From Lachnospiraceae bacterium UBA1201 (GTDB lineage Bacteria > Bacillota > Clostridia > Lachnospirales > Lachnospiraceae): a stretch of 25,080 nucleotides of DNA. The stretch lies in assembly GCA_002309675.1 (NCBI GenBank), contig DBXX01000106.1, positions 5,216-30,295 of the forward strand, in the 5' to 3' direction. The notes under the pieces were generated by a model. It did not search any database and was not told the origin of the DNA. It saw nothing but the letters and a program-made list of their open reading frames with translations. A program made the translations under genes and the position numbers. Numbering within the stretch: position 1 is the stretch's first letter; every line of letters starts with the position of its first letter. Positions 1-8,643 of this stretch are shown here, piece by piece.

Positions 1-133
1 TCGAAATAGCTACTTTGGTTGCTTTTCAAGTGCTTCTTAGCAAGCAACTTCCTGCCTCTGACCACCACCCCATGCTAAATCATCTCTTTTGGTTGCTTTA
101 TATTTCTTCCGTGGCCCCCAGCCTAACAATAAA

Positions 134-173
134 CGGGCCCGGGAAAAACGATCTCTCGTTTTTCCCGGGCCCG
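134..173 (-). terminator. Intrinsic terminator after the sugar isomerase-like gene
   Basis: Perfect inverted repeat with 17-bp arms (134-150 and 157-173) and a 6-nt loop, very GC-rich at the base. On the minus strand it is followed by a short T-rich stretch (TTTATTGTT). It lies about 20 bp beyond the stop codon at 194, so it probably ends the transcript of the leftmost gene cluster. Confidence 0.85.
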
Positions 174-193
174 CTCCTTTTATCTTCAAACTT

Positions 194-1018
194 CTACTCA
201 ATTCCTAAGCGTTTCTGCACGTAAGCCAGGCTTTCATAGTAATCCTCGGCGGTCTTCAGATGCTCGATGATCATGGGCATGTCCGGATCTTCCCGCGTCG
301 CGAGCTTTGCATACAGTTCCAGGTTCAAGGTTCCCTCCCCTGGTGCGCACTCGCGAAGCTGGAAGGTGTAGTCCGGCAGAAGCAGCGTGTCCTTCATGTG
401 GCAGCTTAAGATGCGCCCGTGAAGCAGTTCGAACGTGTGCTCCAAAAATTCATCCGAGAAAAAATACCGCTCGGGGCAGTTGATCATGTTGACGATGTCG
501 AGGTGGACGCCGAACTCCGGGCGGTCCACTGCGTCGATCAGGCGCAGGTATTCCTCCGGCCCGGTCGGTATCATCCACGGCATGGGCTCGATGGAAAACT
601 TCGTCTTCTTCGGCTTTGCGGTGTCAATGATCTTCTGAATGGTCTCCACAGTCAGTTTCCACGTTTCTTCGGTGAAGTTCTGGCGGTAGCCACCGTCCCA
701 ACGATCACCATAGGGCGCACCGGCAACATTGACCACGCAGCGAGCTCCGATGGAGTCTGCCATTCGGATCTGGCCCACAGTATACTCAAATACTTCTTCC
801 CGCACCTTCGGATCGGAAGAAAGCATGTTGCGCCACACTCCGACTTCGGCGATGGTCAGGTCCGCATCGCGCGCCGCTTTCGCGTACGCTTCGATCGTTT
901 TTTCATCCGCAGTGCAATCCAGAGGAAAGACTACGGTGCGGCAGCTGCATTTTTGGTGCAGATCTGCCCATTTTTCAGCACTTTCATAACTAAGTGCATA
1001 ACTTATACCTAATCGCAT
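194..1018 (-). CDS. Sugar phosphate isomerase/epimerase-like TIM-barrel protein
   Basis: A 274-residue protein resembling the xylose isomerase-like TIM barrel (AP endonuclease 2) superfamily, cytoplasmic with no signal peptide. Candidate metal ligands fall at the usual beta-strand ends: Glu144 (SIEPMPW), Asp174 (HLDIVNM), His207 (SCHMKD) and Glu252 (IIEHL). Family members isomerise or epimerise ketoses, inosose or related sugars with a divalent metal; the substrate cannot be told from sequence. I chose the start at 1018 because an AGGGGG ribosome-binding site lies just upstream; an upstream in-frame ATG at 1057 adds 13 residues that do not look like the family. It lies 74 bp downstream of the flavin dehydrogenase-like gene with no clear terminator between, so the two are probably co-transcribed, which hints at a shared sugar-acid or polyol pathway (inference). 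Confidence 0.8.
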   Translation of the reverse strand: MRLGISYALSYESAEKWADLHQKCSCRTVVFPLDCTADEKTIEAYAKAARDADLTIAEVGVWRNMLSSDPKVREEVFEYTVGQIRMADSIGARCVVNVAGAPYGDRWDGGYRQNFTEETWKLTVETIQKIIDTAKPKKTKFSIEPMPWMIPTGPEEYLRLIDAVDRPEFGVHLDIVNMINCPERYFFSDEFLEHTFELLHGRILSCHMKDTLLLPDYTFQLRECAPGEGTLNLELYAKLATREDPDMPMIIEHLKTAEDYYESLAYVQKRLGIE

Positions 1019-1092
1019 AAAACCCCCTATATGGCCCTCTAAACGCGATCTGTGCATATTCAGGCGGTTTGAGTGGCTTTTTTCAGATCAAA

Positions 1093-1980
1093 TCAAACGT
1101 TCCAAAAGTGCAGAACGGTAGGATCAAACGACTTCAGGTCCTTCACGCCTGTGCGCGCCATCACGGAAGCCAGCTCAGCCGTCATGTCGCGGATGCGGTC
1201 GGCCACCGCCTGCCCGCCGTTCTTCAGCGGCTTCATCAGTTCCCGTCCCACGGAAACCCCGTCCGCGCCGAGCGCCAGTGCCTTATACGCGTCCATGCCG
1301 CTTACGATGCCGCAGTCCACGATGATCGGGAAGTCCGCTCCCACGGCAGCACGGATCTTAGGCAGTACCATGAGCGGCGGCACCGAGTATTCCATCATGT
1401 TATGGTGATGTGACAATACGATACCCGCAGCCCCGGCCTTCTGTACCTTCACCGCATCGGCCACGCTCAGCACGCCCTTCACGATAAACGGCAGCGGCGC
1501 CGCGGCCTGAATAAATGCAGCCAGCTGCTCCGTGCTCTTCGGCTTCATGTCAAAGCCCAGCACGTGATCGTACGTACCGCGGCCGGAGAAACTGTGGTCC
1601 ACATCCATGCCGACCGCAAAAGCCCCCGCCTGCTTCGCGTGTGCGATCCTGCGGAACACCTCCGCATCGTCCGCGTGCGGTTTGATGATCTTGATCGTCG
1701 GCGCGCCGGTCGCGATGATGTGCTCGAGCTCCTCGTCGCTGCCCATTCCATACCAATGGATGGTCCCGGCGTCTTTGGCCCCGATAGCATACTGCGCCAT
1801 CGCATCCTCACAGATATCGTGAAGATGCGACAGCGCAGCTGTCATGATCGGAGTTTGAATCTCCCGCCCCCAAAGCATACGCTTCGTAGACGGAAGATCC
1901 GCGTCCATATACCGGGTCTCCAACAGGATCGAATCAAAATATCTTCTGGTTATCTCATCCGAATTTCCTTTTCGTTCCAT
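1093..1980 (-). CDS. FMN-dependent alpha-hydroxyacid dehydrogenase-like protein with divergent active site
   Basis: A 295-residue TIM-barrel protein of the FMN-dependent alpha-hydroxyacid dehydrogenase/oxidase type. Recognisable elements are PIMTAAL near residue 45 (flavin side), FIVKGVLS with Lys168, a His-rich segment SHHHNMMEY at 190-198, IIVDCGIVSG at 219-228 and GVSVGREL at 241-248, the phosphate-binding end of the barrel. In classical members the catalytic segment reads SNHGGRQLD. Here a histidine is kept but the substrate-binding Arg is absent and the glycines are replaced, and the DGGxR motif reads DCGIV. It may therefore bind FMN but act on an unusual substrate. The start at 1980 is supported by AAGGGGG upstream; the longer open frame from 2196 runs into the protease gene and has no family similarity. 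It sits 23 bp after the protease stop codon. Confidence 0.78.
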   Translation of the reverse strand: MERKGNSDEITRRYFDSILLETRYMDADLPSTKRMLWGREIQTPIMTAALSHLHDICEDAMAQYAIGAKDAGTIHWYGMGSDEELEHIIATGAPTIKIIKPHADDAEVFRRIAHAKQAGAFAVGMDVDHSFSGRGTYDHVLGFDMKPKSTEQLAAFIQAAAPLPFIVKGVLSVADAVKVQKAGAAGIVLSHHHNMMEYSVPPLMVLPKIRAAVGADFPIIVDCGIVSGMDAYKALALGADGVSVGRELMKPLKNGGQAVADRIRDMTAELASVMARTGVKDLKSFDPTVLHFWNV

Positions 1981-2003
1981 AGTAAGCCCCCTTACTGTCC
2001 GAT

Positions 2004-4412
2004 TTATGATTTTTTCATGATGGCAGGTGTCCAGTACTCCTGCTGATACATATCGGTAAATACATATGTGATCTTTACGGTAGCGTCTGTGATCATCCAG
2101 TCGGTCAATATCATGTTCGCCGGATCGGTCACTGTCATCGGATCGCCGAACATGTAGCTGTCCAGATATTCGCCCTCGTAGGAATAGTAATCGCATACGA
2201 AGTCGAGTTTGTCACCGGCAGCCAGTCCGGTTTCGCTCTTCGCGATGGCTTCGGTCTCGCCGTTCTGGTAGTCACGCAACACGCCGACTACGCGTCCCGG
2301 AGCAGTTCCGTCCGGAAATTCCACGAGCAACTGAACGCGCTCCTTTTCTACCTCAGCGTTAGAAAGCAGCGCCGGGATGTAACCGTAGATCGCGACTACA
2401 TCATCCCCGTCCATCAAAGTCTCTGTGTGGTAGTAAGGAACGACCTGGTTATTCAGGGCGATCCAACGGACTTCGGTGTTCGCCACCATGCGGTCCTTAT
2501 CATCCCAGTCGAGGAGGTTATCCAGACCGAGGTCAATGTAACCCTCGCCGTCGTCGAGCAGCACGTTCTTATCCGCCAGGTGGATCATGTCCCACTGCTT
2601 ATCCGGCATATCGATGAGGTATTTTCCACCCTCTTCGACCCAGTTCAGGTACTTCGTATCGAAGTGATGCTGGGCAATGTAGGAACTGATCTGTGATGTG
2701 CTCATTCCGCTGTCTTTGAGGAACTCGATGTTGTTCTCATCCAGACCGCGAACTTTATTTCCATTTGCGCCGCCGCTGCGGAAGAACATACCGAGGAGAT
2801 CCTCGATCGTGCCGGAGTCACTGGAAGAAGACTCCTCTCCACCGCCGAACAGCGAATCCAGAATGGAACCGGAACCGCCGGACGAAATAACACCACTCGT
2901 CTCCAGACTTGCGAATGTCTTGATACACTTTGTATATTCCGCGTCCATGCCGATCTGATTGTAAGTGCGGCACGCTGCGTCGACCTGCTTCGCCTTCTTA
3001 TACGGGAAGTAGATCGAGATACCGAACGCGTTCTTCATGTTGGAAGAAGTCTTGTTGTATTTGACCGCTCCCTTTATCGCTTCGCTAAGCGCCTTCGCCT
3101 CGCTCGTTCCGATGTTATTTGCCAGGTTCACGAGATCGACCTGGTCGATCTTCGAACTGGTGGCAAACTCGCGCGCTTTCGAACGGGCGTCGGATACTTT
3201 CTCATACTCTTCCTTACCCAGCAGGTCGCTGACGCTGCGGGCGAATGCAGAGAGCTTCGACGGAACCGTATTGGAGAACTCTGCCAGGTCTGTGATAGAC
3301 AGCGTGGTCTTCTGTCCGTTGCACTCGCGGTCACATGCAGCAACGAAATCGTCGATAATATTCTTTCCGATCTCGGTCGTAGGCATGGAAGTATTCGATG
3401 AAAGCTTCGTGAGCCAGTTGGTATAGTACCAGCCGATGCCGGGCTCGGTCTCCTCGGACGCGATCAGGTAGTCGGCATAATTATCCAGAACCAGTGCGGT
3501 CTCTGCCGTCGCCATCAGGCAGGCATCGAAGCCGATGAAATCGAAAGTCACACCTGCATTTTTCAGTGCAGTATTGATGCCGGCCAGCGTCATGGAGTCG
3601 CCGTCGCCGTTCTTCTCATCGTAGCCGAAACCGGTAACGGAACCGCCGCCGTGATCCCACAGGATCAGTTCGTTACGGTTCGCCGGGTAGTTCTGCGCAC
3701 AGTACTTGATGAAATCGGTCAATGTCGCAGGGTCGGTCATGGGCTTGTTGCCACGATTATCCTCAAGACGAACCAACTGTCCGGAACTGCTGTCCACTTT
3801 GTAGAACTGATGCACGGAGTTGCTGATACCCTGGATCTGCCACTTCTTCGCGCCGCCGGTGCAAATGATGATATTCACCTTATCCGACAGTTTCGCCTTC
3901 GTCATCTCCACGATGTCGTTCGACGCCATGCCGGCCTCGGACTCCAGGTCCGTACCACAGATATAGACCATCAGGGTCACGATATCGTTTCCGTTGCCCT
4001 TGATCACAGTGCGCTTATTTCGGGAACCGGAAGCTACACTGGTATCGATTGTCGATGTATTCGTTGTCTCGCCGCTGACTACGCCGCCACCGCCGCCGGA
4101 AGAACCGCCGCCGATCAGGCCGGTAATGCCGCCGCTACCGCCGCCGTCATCATCACCGCCGCTCATAAACATGAAGATCACTGCGATGATAATGGCGAGC
4201 ACACCGCCGCCACCGCCGGCTTTCACGCCGCGTGACATGGGTCTGCGTCCGCCTCCGCCGTAAGAACCACCGCCACTGCTATGATAGCTGCTTCCGCTAC
4301 TATGATGACTGCTCCCACGCCCGACGCTTCCGCTGCCAAGGCCGCTGCCTCTACGTCCGCCTGCGCTTCCACTACCGCCGAAACTACTTCCTCTACCTGC
4401 TGGTCTGGCCAT
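2004..4412 (-). CDS. Membrane-anchored clostripain-family (C11) cysteine peptidase
   Basis: An 802-residue protein. Residues 1-70 are low complexity, rich in Gly, Ser, Arg and His, followed by one hydrophobic segment (about 71-83, VLAIIIAVIFMF) and a second Gly/Ser/Asp-rich linker to about 130. The C11 peptidase fold begins near 145 (IVTLMVYICGTDLESEAG). The catalytic dyad is visible: His254 in LILWDHGGGS and Cys298 in FIGFDACLMATAE. About 300 further residues with no recognised domain follow and probably form beta-rich extracytoplasmic modules. Positive residues before the membrane segment predict an N-in topology with the protease outside. Clostripain relatives cleave after Arg or Lys; specificity here is unknown. 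The ATG at 4412 has GTGAGGTAGG upstream. It is the first gene of a probable operon with the flavoprotein and isomerase genes, although their jobs do not obviously match. Confidence 0.88.
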   Translation of the reverse strand: MARPAGRGSSFGGSGSAGGRRGSGLGSGSVGRGSSHHSSGSSYHSSGGGSYGGGGRRPMSRGVKAGGGGGVLAIIIAVIFMFMSGGDDDGGGSGGITGLIGGGSSGGGGGVVSGETTNTSTIDTSVASGSRNKRTVIKGNGNDIVTLMVYICGTDLESEAGMASNDIVEMTKAKLSDKVNIIICTGGAKKWQIQGISNSVHQFYKVDSSSGQLVRLEDNRGNKPMTDPATLTDFIKYCAQNYPANRNELILWDHGGGSVTGFGYDEKNGDGDSMTLAGINTALKNAGVTFDFIGFDACLMATAETALVLDNYADYLIASEETEPGIGWYYTNWLTKLSSNTSMPTTEIGKNIIDDFVAACDRECNGQKTTLSITDLAEFSNTVPSKLSAFARSVSDLLGKEEYEKVSDARSKAREFATSSKIDQVDLVNLANNIGTSEAKALSEAIKGAVKYNKTSSNMKNAFGISIYFPYKKAKQVDAACRTYNQIGMDAEYTKCIKTFASLETSGVISSGGSGSILDSLFGGGEESSSSDSGTIEDLLGMFFRSGGANGNKVRGLDENNIEFLKDSGMSTSQISSYIAQHHFDTKYLNWVEEGGKYLIDMPDKQWDMIHLADKNVLLDDGEGYIDLGLDNLLDWDDKDRMVANTEVRWIALNNQVVPYYHTETLMDGDDVVAIYGYIPALLSNAEVEKERVQLLVEFPDGTAPGRVVGVLRDYQNGETEAIAKSETGLAAGDKLDFVCDYYSYEGEYLDSYMFGDPMTVTDPANMILTDWMITDATVKITYVFTDMYQQEYWTPAIMKKS

Positions 4413-4519
4413 ATCCTACCTCACTTATCTTTAACACATAGTACGCCCCGGCCTTCCGAAGCGCTTCGTTTTCCCCCTCTCGATCGGGGGGATACACTCT
4501 TTTTTCATCTTAACACAAA
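4413..4519 (-). other. Protease gene leader with strong hairpins
   Basis: Short non-coding stretch between the permease gene's terminator hairpin and the protease start. It holds a perfect 12-bp palindrome CGAAGCGCTTCG (4457-4468) and a C5/G5 inverted repeat (4473-4477 with 86-90 of the same hundred). I see no convincing -35/-10 pair; TTGTGT with TATCCC 18 bp away on the minus strand is weak. These hairpins could be leader structure or part of the upstream gene's 3' end. Confidence 0.35.
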
Positions 4520-4549
4520 CCCCCGTGTTTTACAAGAAGAACACGGGGG
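4520..4549 (-). terminator. Intrinsic terminator after the ABC permease gene
   Basis: Perfect inverted repeat CCCCCGTGTT / AACACGGGGG (10-bp arms, 10-nt loop) starting 22 bp after the permease stop codon. On the minus strand the hairpin is followed by TTTGTGTT, a modest U-rich tail. Confidence 0.75.
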
Positions 4550-4571
4550 CTTGTTGGAATTATTTGTCGAT

Positions 4572-6845
4572 TTATTCGGCGACTTTCAGTGCCTCGACCA
4601 TATCGATATTTTTATTCTTCCGGCTCACCATCACACCGACGATAAACGAAACGCCGAAGGTAAGCGCAGTTGCGATCACATAGGTCAGCCAGCTGATCGT
4701 CAACGTAAGCTCGTAGTCCGATGCCAGCATTACGAGGAGGATCTTCAAAACACCGATGCCGGCCGGTATGCCCAGGAGCACACCCAGGATGGTCATCCAC
4801 AGGTTCTGGTCGATCAGAATGCGGCTGATGTGCCGGTCTTTGAACCCGACAACTTTCAAAGTAGCCAGTTCACGGTAACGCTCCGCATAACTCATAATAC
4901 CGAGGTTATACAAAACGACGATGCCCAGCAGAACGGAAATGAATACCAACATAACGATCATCACATTCATCAGTTCCGAGAAACTTTTGAAGGTATCGAG
5001 AAGCGCCTGCTTCGTCTGGGTCGATGAAATGATCGGGCTCTCTTCGATCTCGGTCTCGTTTGTAAACAGCTCCGTGACCCGGTATTGTACCCCGAGTTTC
5101 TCTGCATATGTGTCGCTCATCATGACGCTTTCCGCGATCGATTTCGCGATATCGGCGACCTTCAGTTCGTATTTTTCCGTCGTTCCGTACACCGAAACGG
5201 TAAAGGTGTCGCCCACCTTCAGGCCTTCTTTTTTCGCGATACGTTCACAGATCAGGACGCCGTCGTCCGGCAGATCGATATGTTCGCCGTGGTTTTTGAC
5301 GAAGCGGAAGTAGTCGTGCTCCAGCCCGTAGATCTCCATCGCGTAGGTATTTTCCCCGATCTGGATGCCCATGCTTGAGGTCCAGTCCGCTTCGTACCGG
5401 TCAATGAGTGCTTCCACATCCGCATCACCGGCCGTCTCCGTATCCAAAACGATCTTCGTTTTATAACAGATCGAATTCTCAAAGAAATCATCGATGTAAC
5501 TGTTCAGCGTATCATTGATACCGAAGGAAGCGATCAGGATCAGCATGCAGCTGACGATACCGAACAGCGTCATGAACGAACGCGATTTGTGTCGCAGGAT
5601 ATCCCGGACATTCCACTTGGTGGCAAATGAAAGGTTCTTCCAGACCTTCTTCTTCTCGATCCACATACGGCGCATGGCCTTCGGGGCGTAGGGCTGCAGG
5701 GCTTCCGCTGCGGTTCCCTTCATCATCGAGGCCACCGAATACAGCGTTGCCAGCACCAGAACTACATTGATCGCGATCACGACGGCAATGCTCCACAGCG
5801 GCATGTGCAGTTCCCAGTGCTCCATGTCCAGATAATCGCCCATGACCGAATTCGGATTTACGAAGAAGTAACCGACTCCCAGGCCCACAGCTACACCGAG
5901 GATGGTTCCGCAAAGGCTGATGAACAGGCCATAGGCGGCATAGTGGCGCAGGATCCGACGGTCTTTAAAGCCCAGCGACTTTAAGGTACCGATCTGCGTT
6001 TTCTCGGAGATGCTGATGCGGTGCATCGTCGTGATCATGGTCAGGATGGCGATGGCCAGGAAGATCACGGGAAGCAGAGCTGCCATGGTCTTTCCTTCAG
6101 TCATCTCGCCGTGTGCTTCCGAATAACTGGTCACAAGCTCCTTATCCACGATCATGTAGGACTTCCCGAGTGCCGCTTCCGCGCGCTCGATCATGGTCTC
6201 TTTCGGAAGGCTGCTGCGCACATGGATCTGCGGATAGAACGTCATGCCGATCTTCGCCTTTATGTACGCCGGGGAAACGTAAACGAAACCGTTCTTTTCA
6301 TGATCCGGCATCATCTGTGCCTTTTCTACGAGGCAGATCATGTATTCGCCGGATTTTACCAGGCCGCGGATCGGGCCGGAAAACTCGATATTCTTATACA
6401 CCATCGTGTACGTATCGCCGACCGACAGGCCGTTCTGTTTTGCATACCGCTCGGAGATCCACAGTCCTTCCGTATCCTCAGGATCGTAAGCCGTTCCTTC
6501 TAAAACCTTAAATCCAGATACAGCGATGTTCTCGCTCACCGTCAGCATGACGATGTCTTCGTCATCCTTCCGGGGGACATTGACCGAAAGGAAACGCGAT
6601 GCGGCGTCCACACCGTCGATGCTTGCGACCTTTTGCAGGTCTTCCTCGGAAAATCCGAGCTCGTTCACGATGCGGTAATCCGCAAAACCGGTATCCTCAA
6701 AAGCTTTTGCTACATTGACTTCCAGAGTCTTCCACTCGATGTTGAAACCGAGGAATATACCGACGCCTAAAGCAACCATGATGATCATGGAGATGAACTG
6801 CGCCTTATAGCGTCCGATGGTACGAATAAGTTTCTTAAATAACAT
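4572..6845 (-). CDS. ABC transporter permease, FtsX/MacB type with two FtsX domains
   Basis: A 757-residue membrane protein built as two FtsX-type units. Predicted membrane segments lie at about 15-35, 254-273, 303-328 and 350-373 (first unit) and 424-443, 626-650, 683-706 and 717-741 (second unit), with large extracytoplasmic domains at about 36-250 and 445-620. Internal duplication is visible in the matching cytoplasmic coupling motifs TLKSLGFKDRRI (287-298) and TLKVVGFKDRHI (663-674). Such proteins pair with LolD/MacB-type ATPases and act as mechanotransmitters or exporters of lipids, peptides or drugs rather than classic importers. Its start is separated by a single base from the stop of the ATPase gene, so translation is probably coupled. 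The substrate is unknown; no substrate-binding protein or two-component system is adjacent. Confidence 0.9.
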   Translation of the reverse strand: MLFKKLIRTIGRYKAQFISMIIMVALGVGIFLGFNIEWKTLEVNVAKAFEDTGFADYRIVNELGFSEEDLQKVASIDGVDAASRFLSVNVPRKDDEDIVMLTVSENIAVSGFKVLEGTAYDPEDTEGLWISERYAKQNGLSVGDTYTMVYKNIEFSGPIRGLVKSGEYMICLVEKAQMMPDHEKNGFVYVSPAYIKAKIGMTFYPQIHVRSSLPKETMIERAEAALGKSYMIVDKELVTSYSEAHGEMTEGKTMAALLPVIFLAIAILTMITTMHRISISEKTQIGTLKSLGFKDRRILRHYAAYGLFISLCGTILGVAVGLGVGYFFVNPNSVMGDYLDMEHWELHMPLWSIAVVIAINVVLVLATLYSVASMMKGTAAEALQPYAPKAMRRMWIEKKKVWKNLSFATKWNVRDILRHKSRSFMTLFGIVSCMLILIASFGINDTLNSYIDDFFENSICYKTKIVLDTETAGDADVEALIDRYEADWTSSMGIQIGENTYAMEIYGLEHDYFRFVKNHGEHIDLPDDGVLICERIAKKEGLKVGDTFTVSVYGTTEKYELKVADIAKSIAESVMMSDTYAEKLGVQYRVTELFTNETEIEESPIISSTQTKQALLDTFKSFSELMNVMIVMLVFISVLLGIVVLYNLGIMSYAERYRELATLKVVGFKDRHISRILIDQNLWMTILGVLLGIPAGIGVLKILLVMLASDYELTLTISWLTYVIATALTFGVSFIVGVMVSRKNKNIDMVEALKVAE

Positions 6846-6846
6846 A

Positions 6847-7548
6847 CTACCACTCCACTTCTTCGACCGCCAAAGGCTTATCGTTGTTGATCACTTCTTT
6901 GATCTTACCGTTTTTAACGTGCACCACCACGTCGGCCATCTTCGCGATGTTCTGGTTGTGCGTTACGATGATCGTCGTCTTTCCGTGCTCGCGTGCCATG
7001 CTCTGCAGCAGTTTCAGCACCATGACACCGGTCTCGGTATCGAGCGCGCCGGTCGGTTCGTCGCACAGCAGGATGTCCGGGTTTTTGGTCAATGCTCTCG
7101 CGATCGACACACGCTGCTGCTCGCCGCCGGAGAGTTCTACCGGGAACTTATACATATGCTCGCCGAGTCCGACTTCGCGGAGCATGTCATGGCTGGACAG
7201 CGGGTCCTTTGCGATCTCTTTTACCAGCGCGACATTTTCCAAAACGGTCAGCGTCGGGATCAGATTATATGCCTGGAAAATAAAACCGACGCCGGAAGCC
7301 CGATACTCTGCTAACTGATCGGCGTTCAAAGTGGAAATATCCTTTCCTTTGATCTTGATCGTACCGGAGGTAGGACTGTCCAGACCTCCCAGCATATTCA
7401 GCAGAGTGGACTTGCCGGCGCCTGAGGGACCGAGGATCACGATCGTCTTCCCGTTTTCCAGTTCCAGACTTACGTCATCAAGTGCCTTCTGTTCATGGTC
7501 TCCAACCTTATAAATTCTGGAAACATGACTGATCTCAACTATTTTCAT
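6847..7548 (-). CDS. ABC transporter ATP-binding protein, LolD/MacB family
   Basis: A 233-residue ATPase with a complete motif set: Walker A GPSGAGKST (40-48), Q-loop FQAYN (91-95), signature LSGGEQQRVSIARAL (139-153), Walker B ILLCDEPTGALD (159-170) and a switch His in IIVTHN. The LSGGEQQR and CDEPTGALD forms are typical of the LolD/MacB/FtsE branch, which works with FtsX-type permeases, matching the gene immediately downstream. It is the first gene of a two-gene operon. Upstream lies a likely promoter with a 9-bp-arm palindrome, suggesting control by a dimeric repressor, though no regulator gene is adjacent. The length is normal for the family and the start at 7548 fits the conserved N-terminus. 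Confidence 0.94.
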   Translation of the reverse strand: MKIVEISHVSRIYKVGDHEQKALDDVSLELENGKTIVILGPSGAGKSTLLNMLGGLDSPTSGTIKIKGKDISTLNADQLAEYRASGVGFIFQAYNLIPTLTVLENVALVKEIAKDPLSSHDMLREVGLGEHMYKFPVELSGGEQQRVSIARALTKNPDILLCDEPTGALDTETGVMVLKLLQSMAREHGKTTIIVTHNQNIAKMADVVVHVKNGKIKEVINNDKPLAVEEVEW

Positions 7549-7610
7549 TCTTCTCTCCTATCCGTCCCAAAGGATCCGCGGGGCCCGTTCGCTTTGATCT
7601 TTGAAAACAT

Positions 7611-7652
7611 ATAATACTTGAATTGCATACACTTAAATGTATGTTTAAGTGT
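7611..7652 (-). promoter_or_regulatory. Probable ABC operon promoter with palindromic operator
   Basis: On the minus strand a TATTAT -10 candidate lies at 7611-7616. The region where a -35 would fall is covered by a perfect inverted repeat ACACTTAAA-N6-TTTAAGTGT (7629-7652). Arms of 9 bp with a 6-nt spacer suit a TetR- or MarR-type dimer. The -35 itself is poor, so the exact promoter is uncertain, but the palindrome is clear. This 330-bp gap (7549-7878) also holds the nadE terminator; I see no gene in it. Confidence 0.6.
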
Positions 7653-7786
7653 TTCACGTTTAATATGTTAGCCGAAAGCAACTGAAATGTCAAGCCTTTT
7701 TTTTAAGTTTTTTGGCCCCGTAAGAAGATCGTAAGAAATGCCTATAAAGGGACTTTTGCCCTGGTTTTCAAGGCAAAATGCATGAA

Positions 7787-7821
7787 AAAACAGCCGGTAT
7801 GCGCATCATATCGGCTGTTTT
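7787..7821 (-). terminator. Intrinsic terminator of the NAD salvage operon
   Basis: Inverted repeat AAAACAGCCG (7787-7796) / CGGCTGTTTT (7812-7821) with a partly self-complementary loop, about 58 bp past the nadE stop codon. On the minus strand it ends in a run of six T, so it is a good rho-independent terminator. Confidence 0.85.
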
Positions 7822-7878
7822 CTCAAGTTGTATGGATTCGCTTCGTTTCGGCCCTCAAAGCCTCTGTTTTTCAGACGT

Positions 7879-8631
7879 TCAGGCTCTGGGATAGGTCGGA
7901 ATCGTTTTTAATTTGTGCAGGTTTTGTACGTGCATGCGGTCGATCTTCGCCTTGAGCGCCGCATCCTCGCACTCACCGGTCAGAATATATCGGTCCAAAG
8001 TATCATAAGTAAAACCGATCTTCTCTTCGTCCGTCATGCCGGACAGGCCGTCCGACGGCGCCTTATGCACCAGATGGGACGCAATGCCCAGCTTGGCGCC
8101 GAGCAGAAGCATCTCCGTTACGGTATAATTTGCGCATGGGCTGAAATCTCCGGCCGCATCACCGTACTTCGTCGAATAACCGATGTAGTCCTCTGAGCGG
8201 TTGCACGTGTTTACCACACGGCCGCCCATGGGCTGCGCCTGGGCTACCGCATAAAGTGTAGTCATACGGATCCTGGGCGGGATGTTGATCTCCATATCCT
8301 TCGTGGGAGCGAAGCCGTCCAGCGCGGTCAATGTATTCTTCAGTCCGTTCACCGCATCCGCGATATTCACCACATAATACTTGATATCGAGGCTCTGCGC
8401 AACCTCCAGGGAGTCGGCGATGTCCGCCTGCACTCCGTTCGGCATCAACACGCCGACCACGCGCTCCTTACCGAGCGCCCGCACCAACAGGTTCGCCACA
8501 ATGGTGGAGTCCTTGCCCCCGGACAGGCCGATCACGGCCGTCGCCTTCGGACCATTGTCCGCAAACCACTCCCGGATCCACGCAACGATCCCCTCGATCT
8601 CTTTTTCCGCGTCAAATGTATTTAAGATCAT
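7879..8631 (-). CDS. nadE: NH3-dependent NAD synthetase
   Basis: A 250-residue cytoplasmic enzyme that adenylates and amidates nicotinate adenine dinucleotide to NAD, the last step of the pathway. The ATP-pyrophosphatase P-loop SGGKDS is at 37-42, and the deamido-NAD-binding core is seen in CNRSEDYIGYSTKYGD (about 143-158). There is no N-terminal glutaminase (nitrilase) domain, so it should use free ammonia. It is the last gene of the nrtR-pncA-pncB-nadE cluster, 12 bp after pncB, with an AGGAGG ribosome-binding site in that gap, and is followed by a strong terminator. Probably regulated by NrtR with the rest of the operon. Confidence 0.94.
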   Translation of the reverse strand: MILNTFDAEKEIEGIVAWIREWFADNGPKATAVIGLSGGKDSTIVANLLVRALGKERVVGVLMPNGVQADIADSLEVAQSLDIKYYVVNIADAVNGLKNTLTALDGFAPTKDMEINIPPRIRMTTLYAVAQAQPMGGRVVNTCNRSEDYIGYSTKYGDAAGDFSPCANYTVTEMLLLGAKLGIASHLVHKAPSDGLSGMTDEEKIGFTYDTLDRYILTGECEDAALKAKIDRMHVQNLHKLKTIPTYPRA

Positions 8632-8643
8632 CGTTTGTTCCTC

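Noticed and set aside
14..99. A 12-bp direct repeat TTTGGTTGCTTT (14-25 and 88-99) and a small hairpin at 18-48
   Set aside because: Short, AT-rich and with no nearby gene ends or mobile-element features; could be chance. No coding sequence supported in 1-130.
3651..4263. Plus-strand open frames of up to about 190 codons opposite the protease N-terminus
   Set aside because: They arise from the Gly/Ser-rich GC-biased codons of the protease on the other strand, lack ribosome-binding sites and resemble no protein.
4281..5027. A 248-codon plus-strand open frame across the protease start and permease end
   Set aside because: It spans a terminator and two well-supported minus-strand genes and has low-complexity, non-protein-like composition.
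7754..7778. Hairpin TTTTGCC / GGCAAAA between the nadE terminator and the ABC promoter
   Set aside because: Only 7 bp, no U-tail on either strand, and next to a much better terminator.
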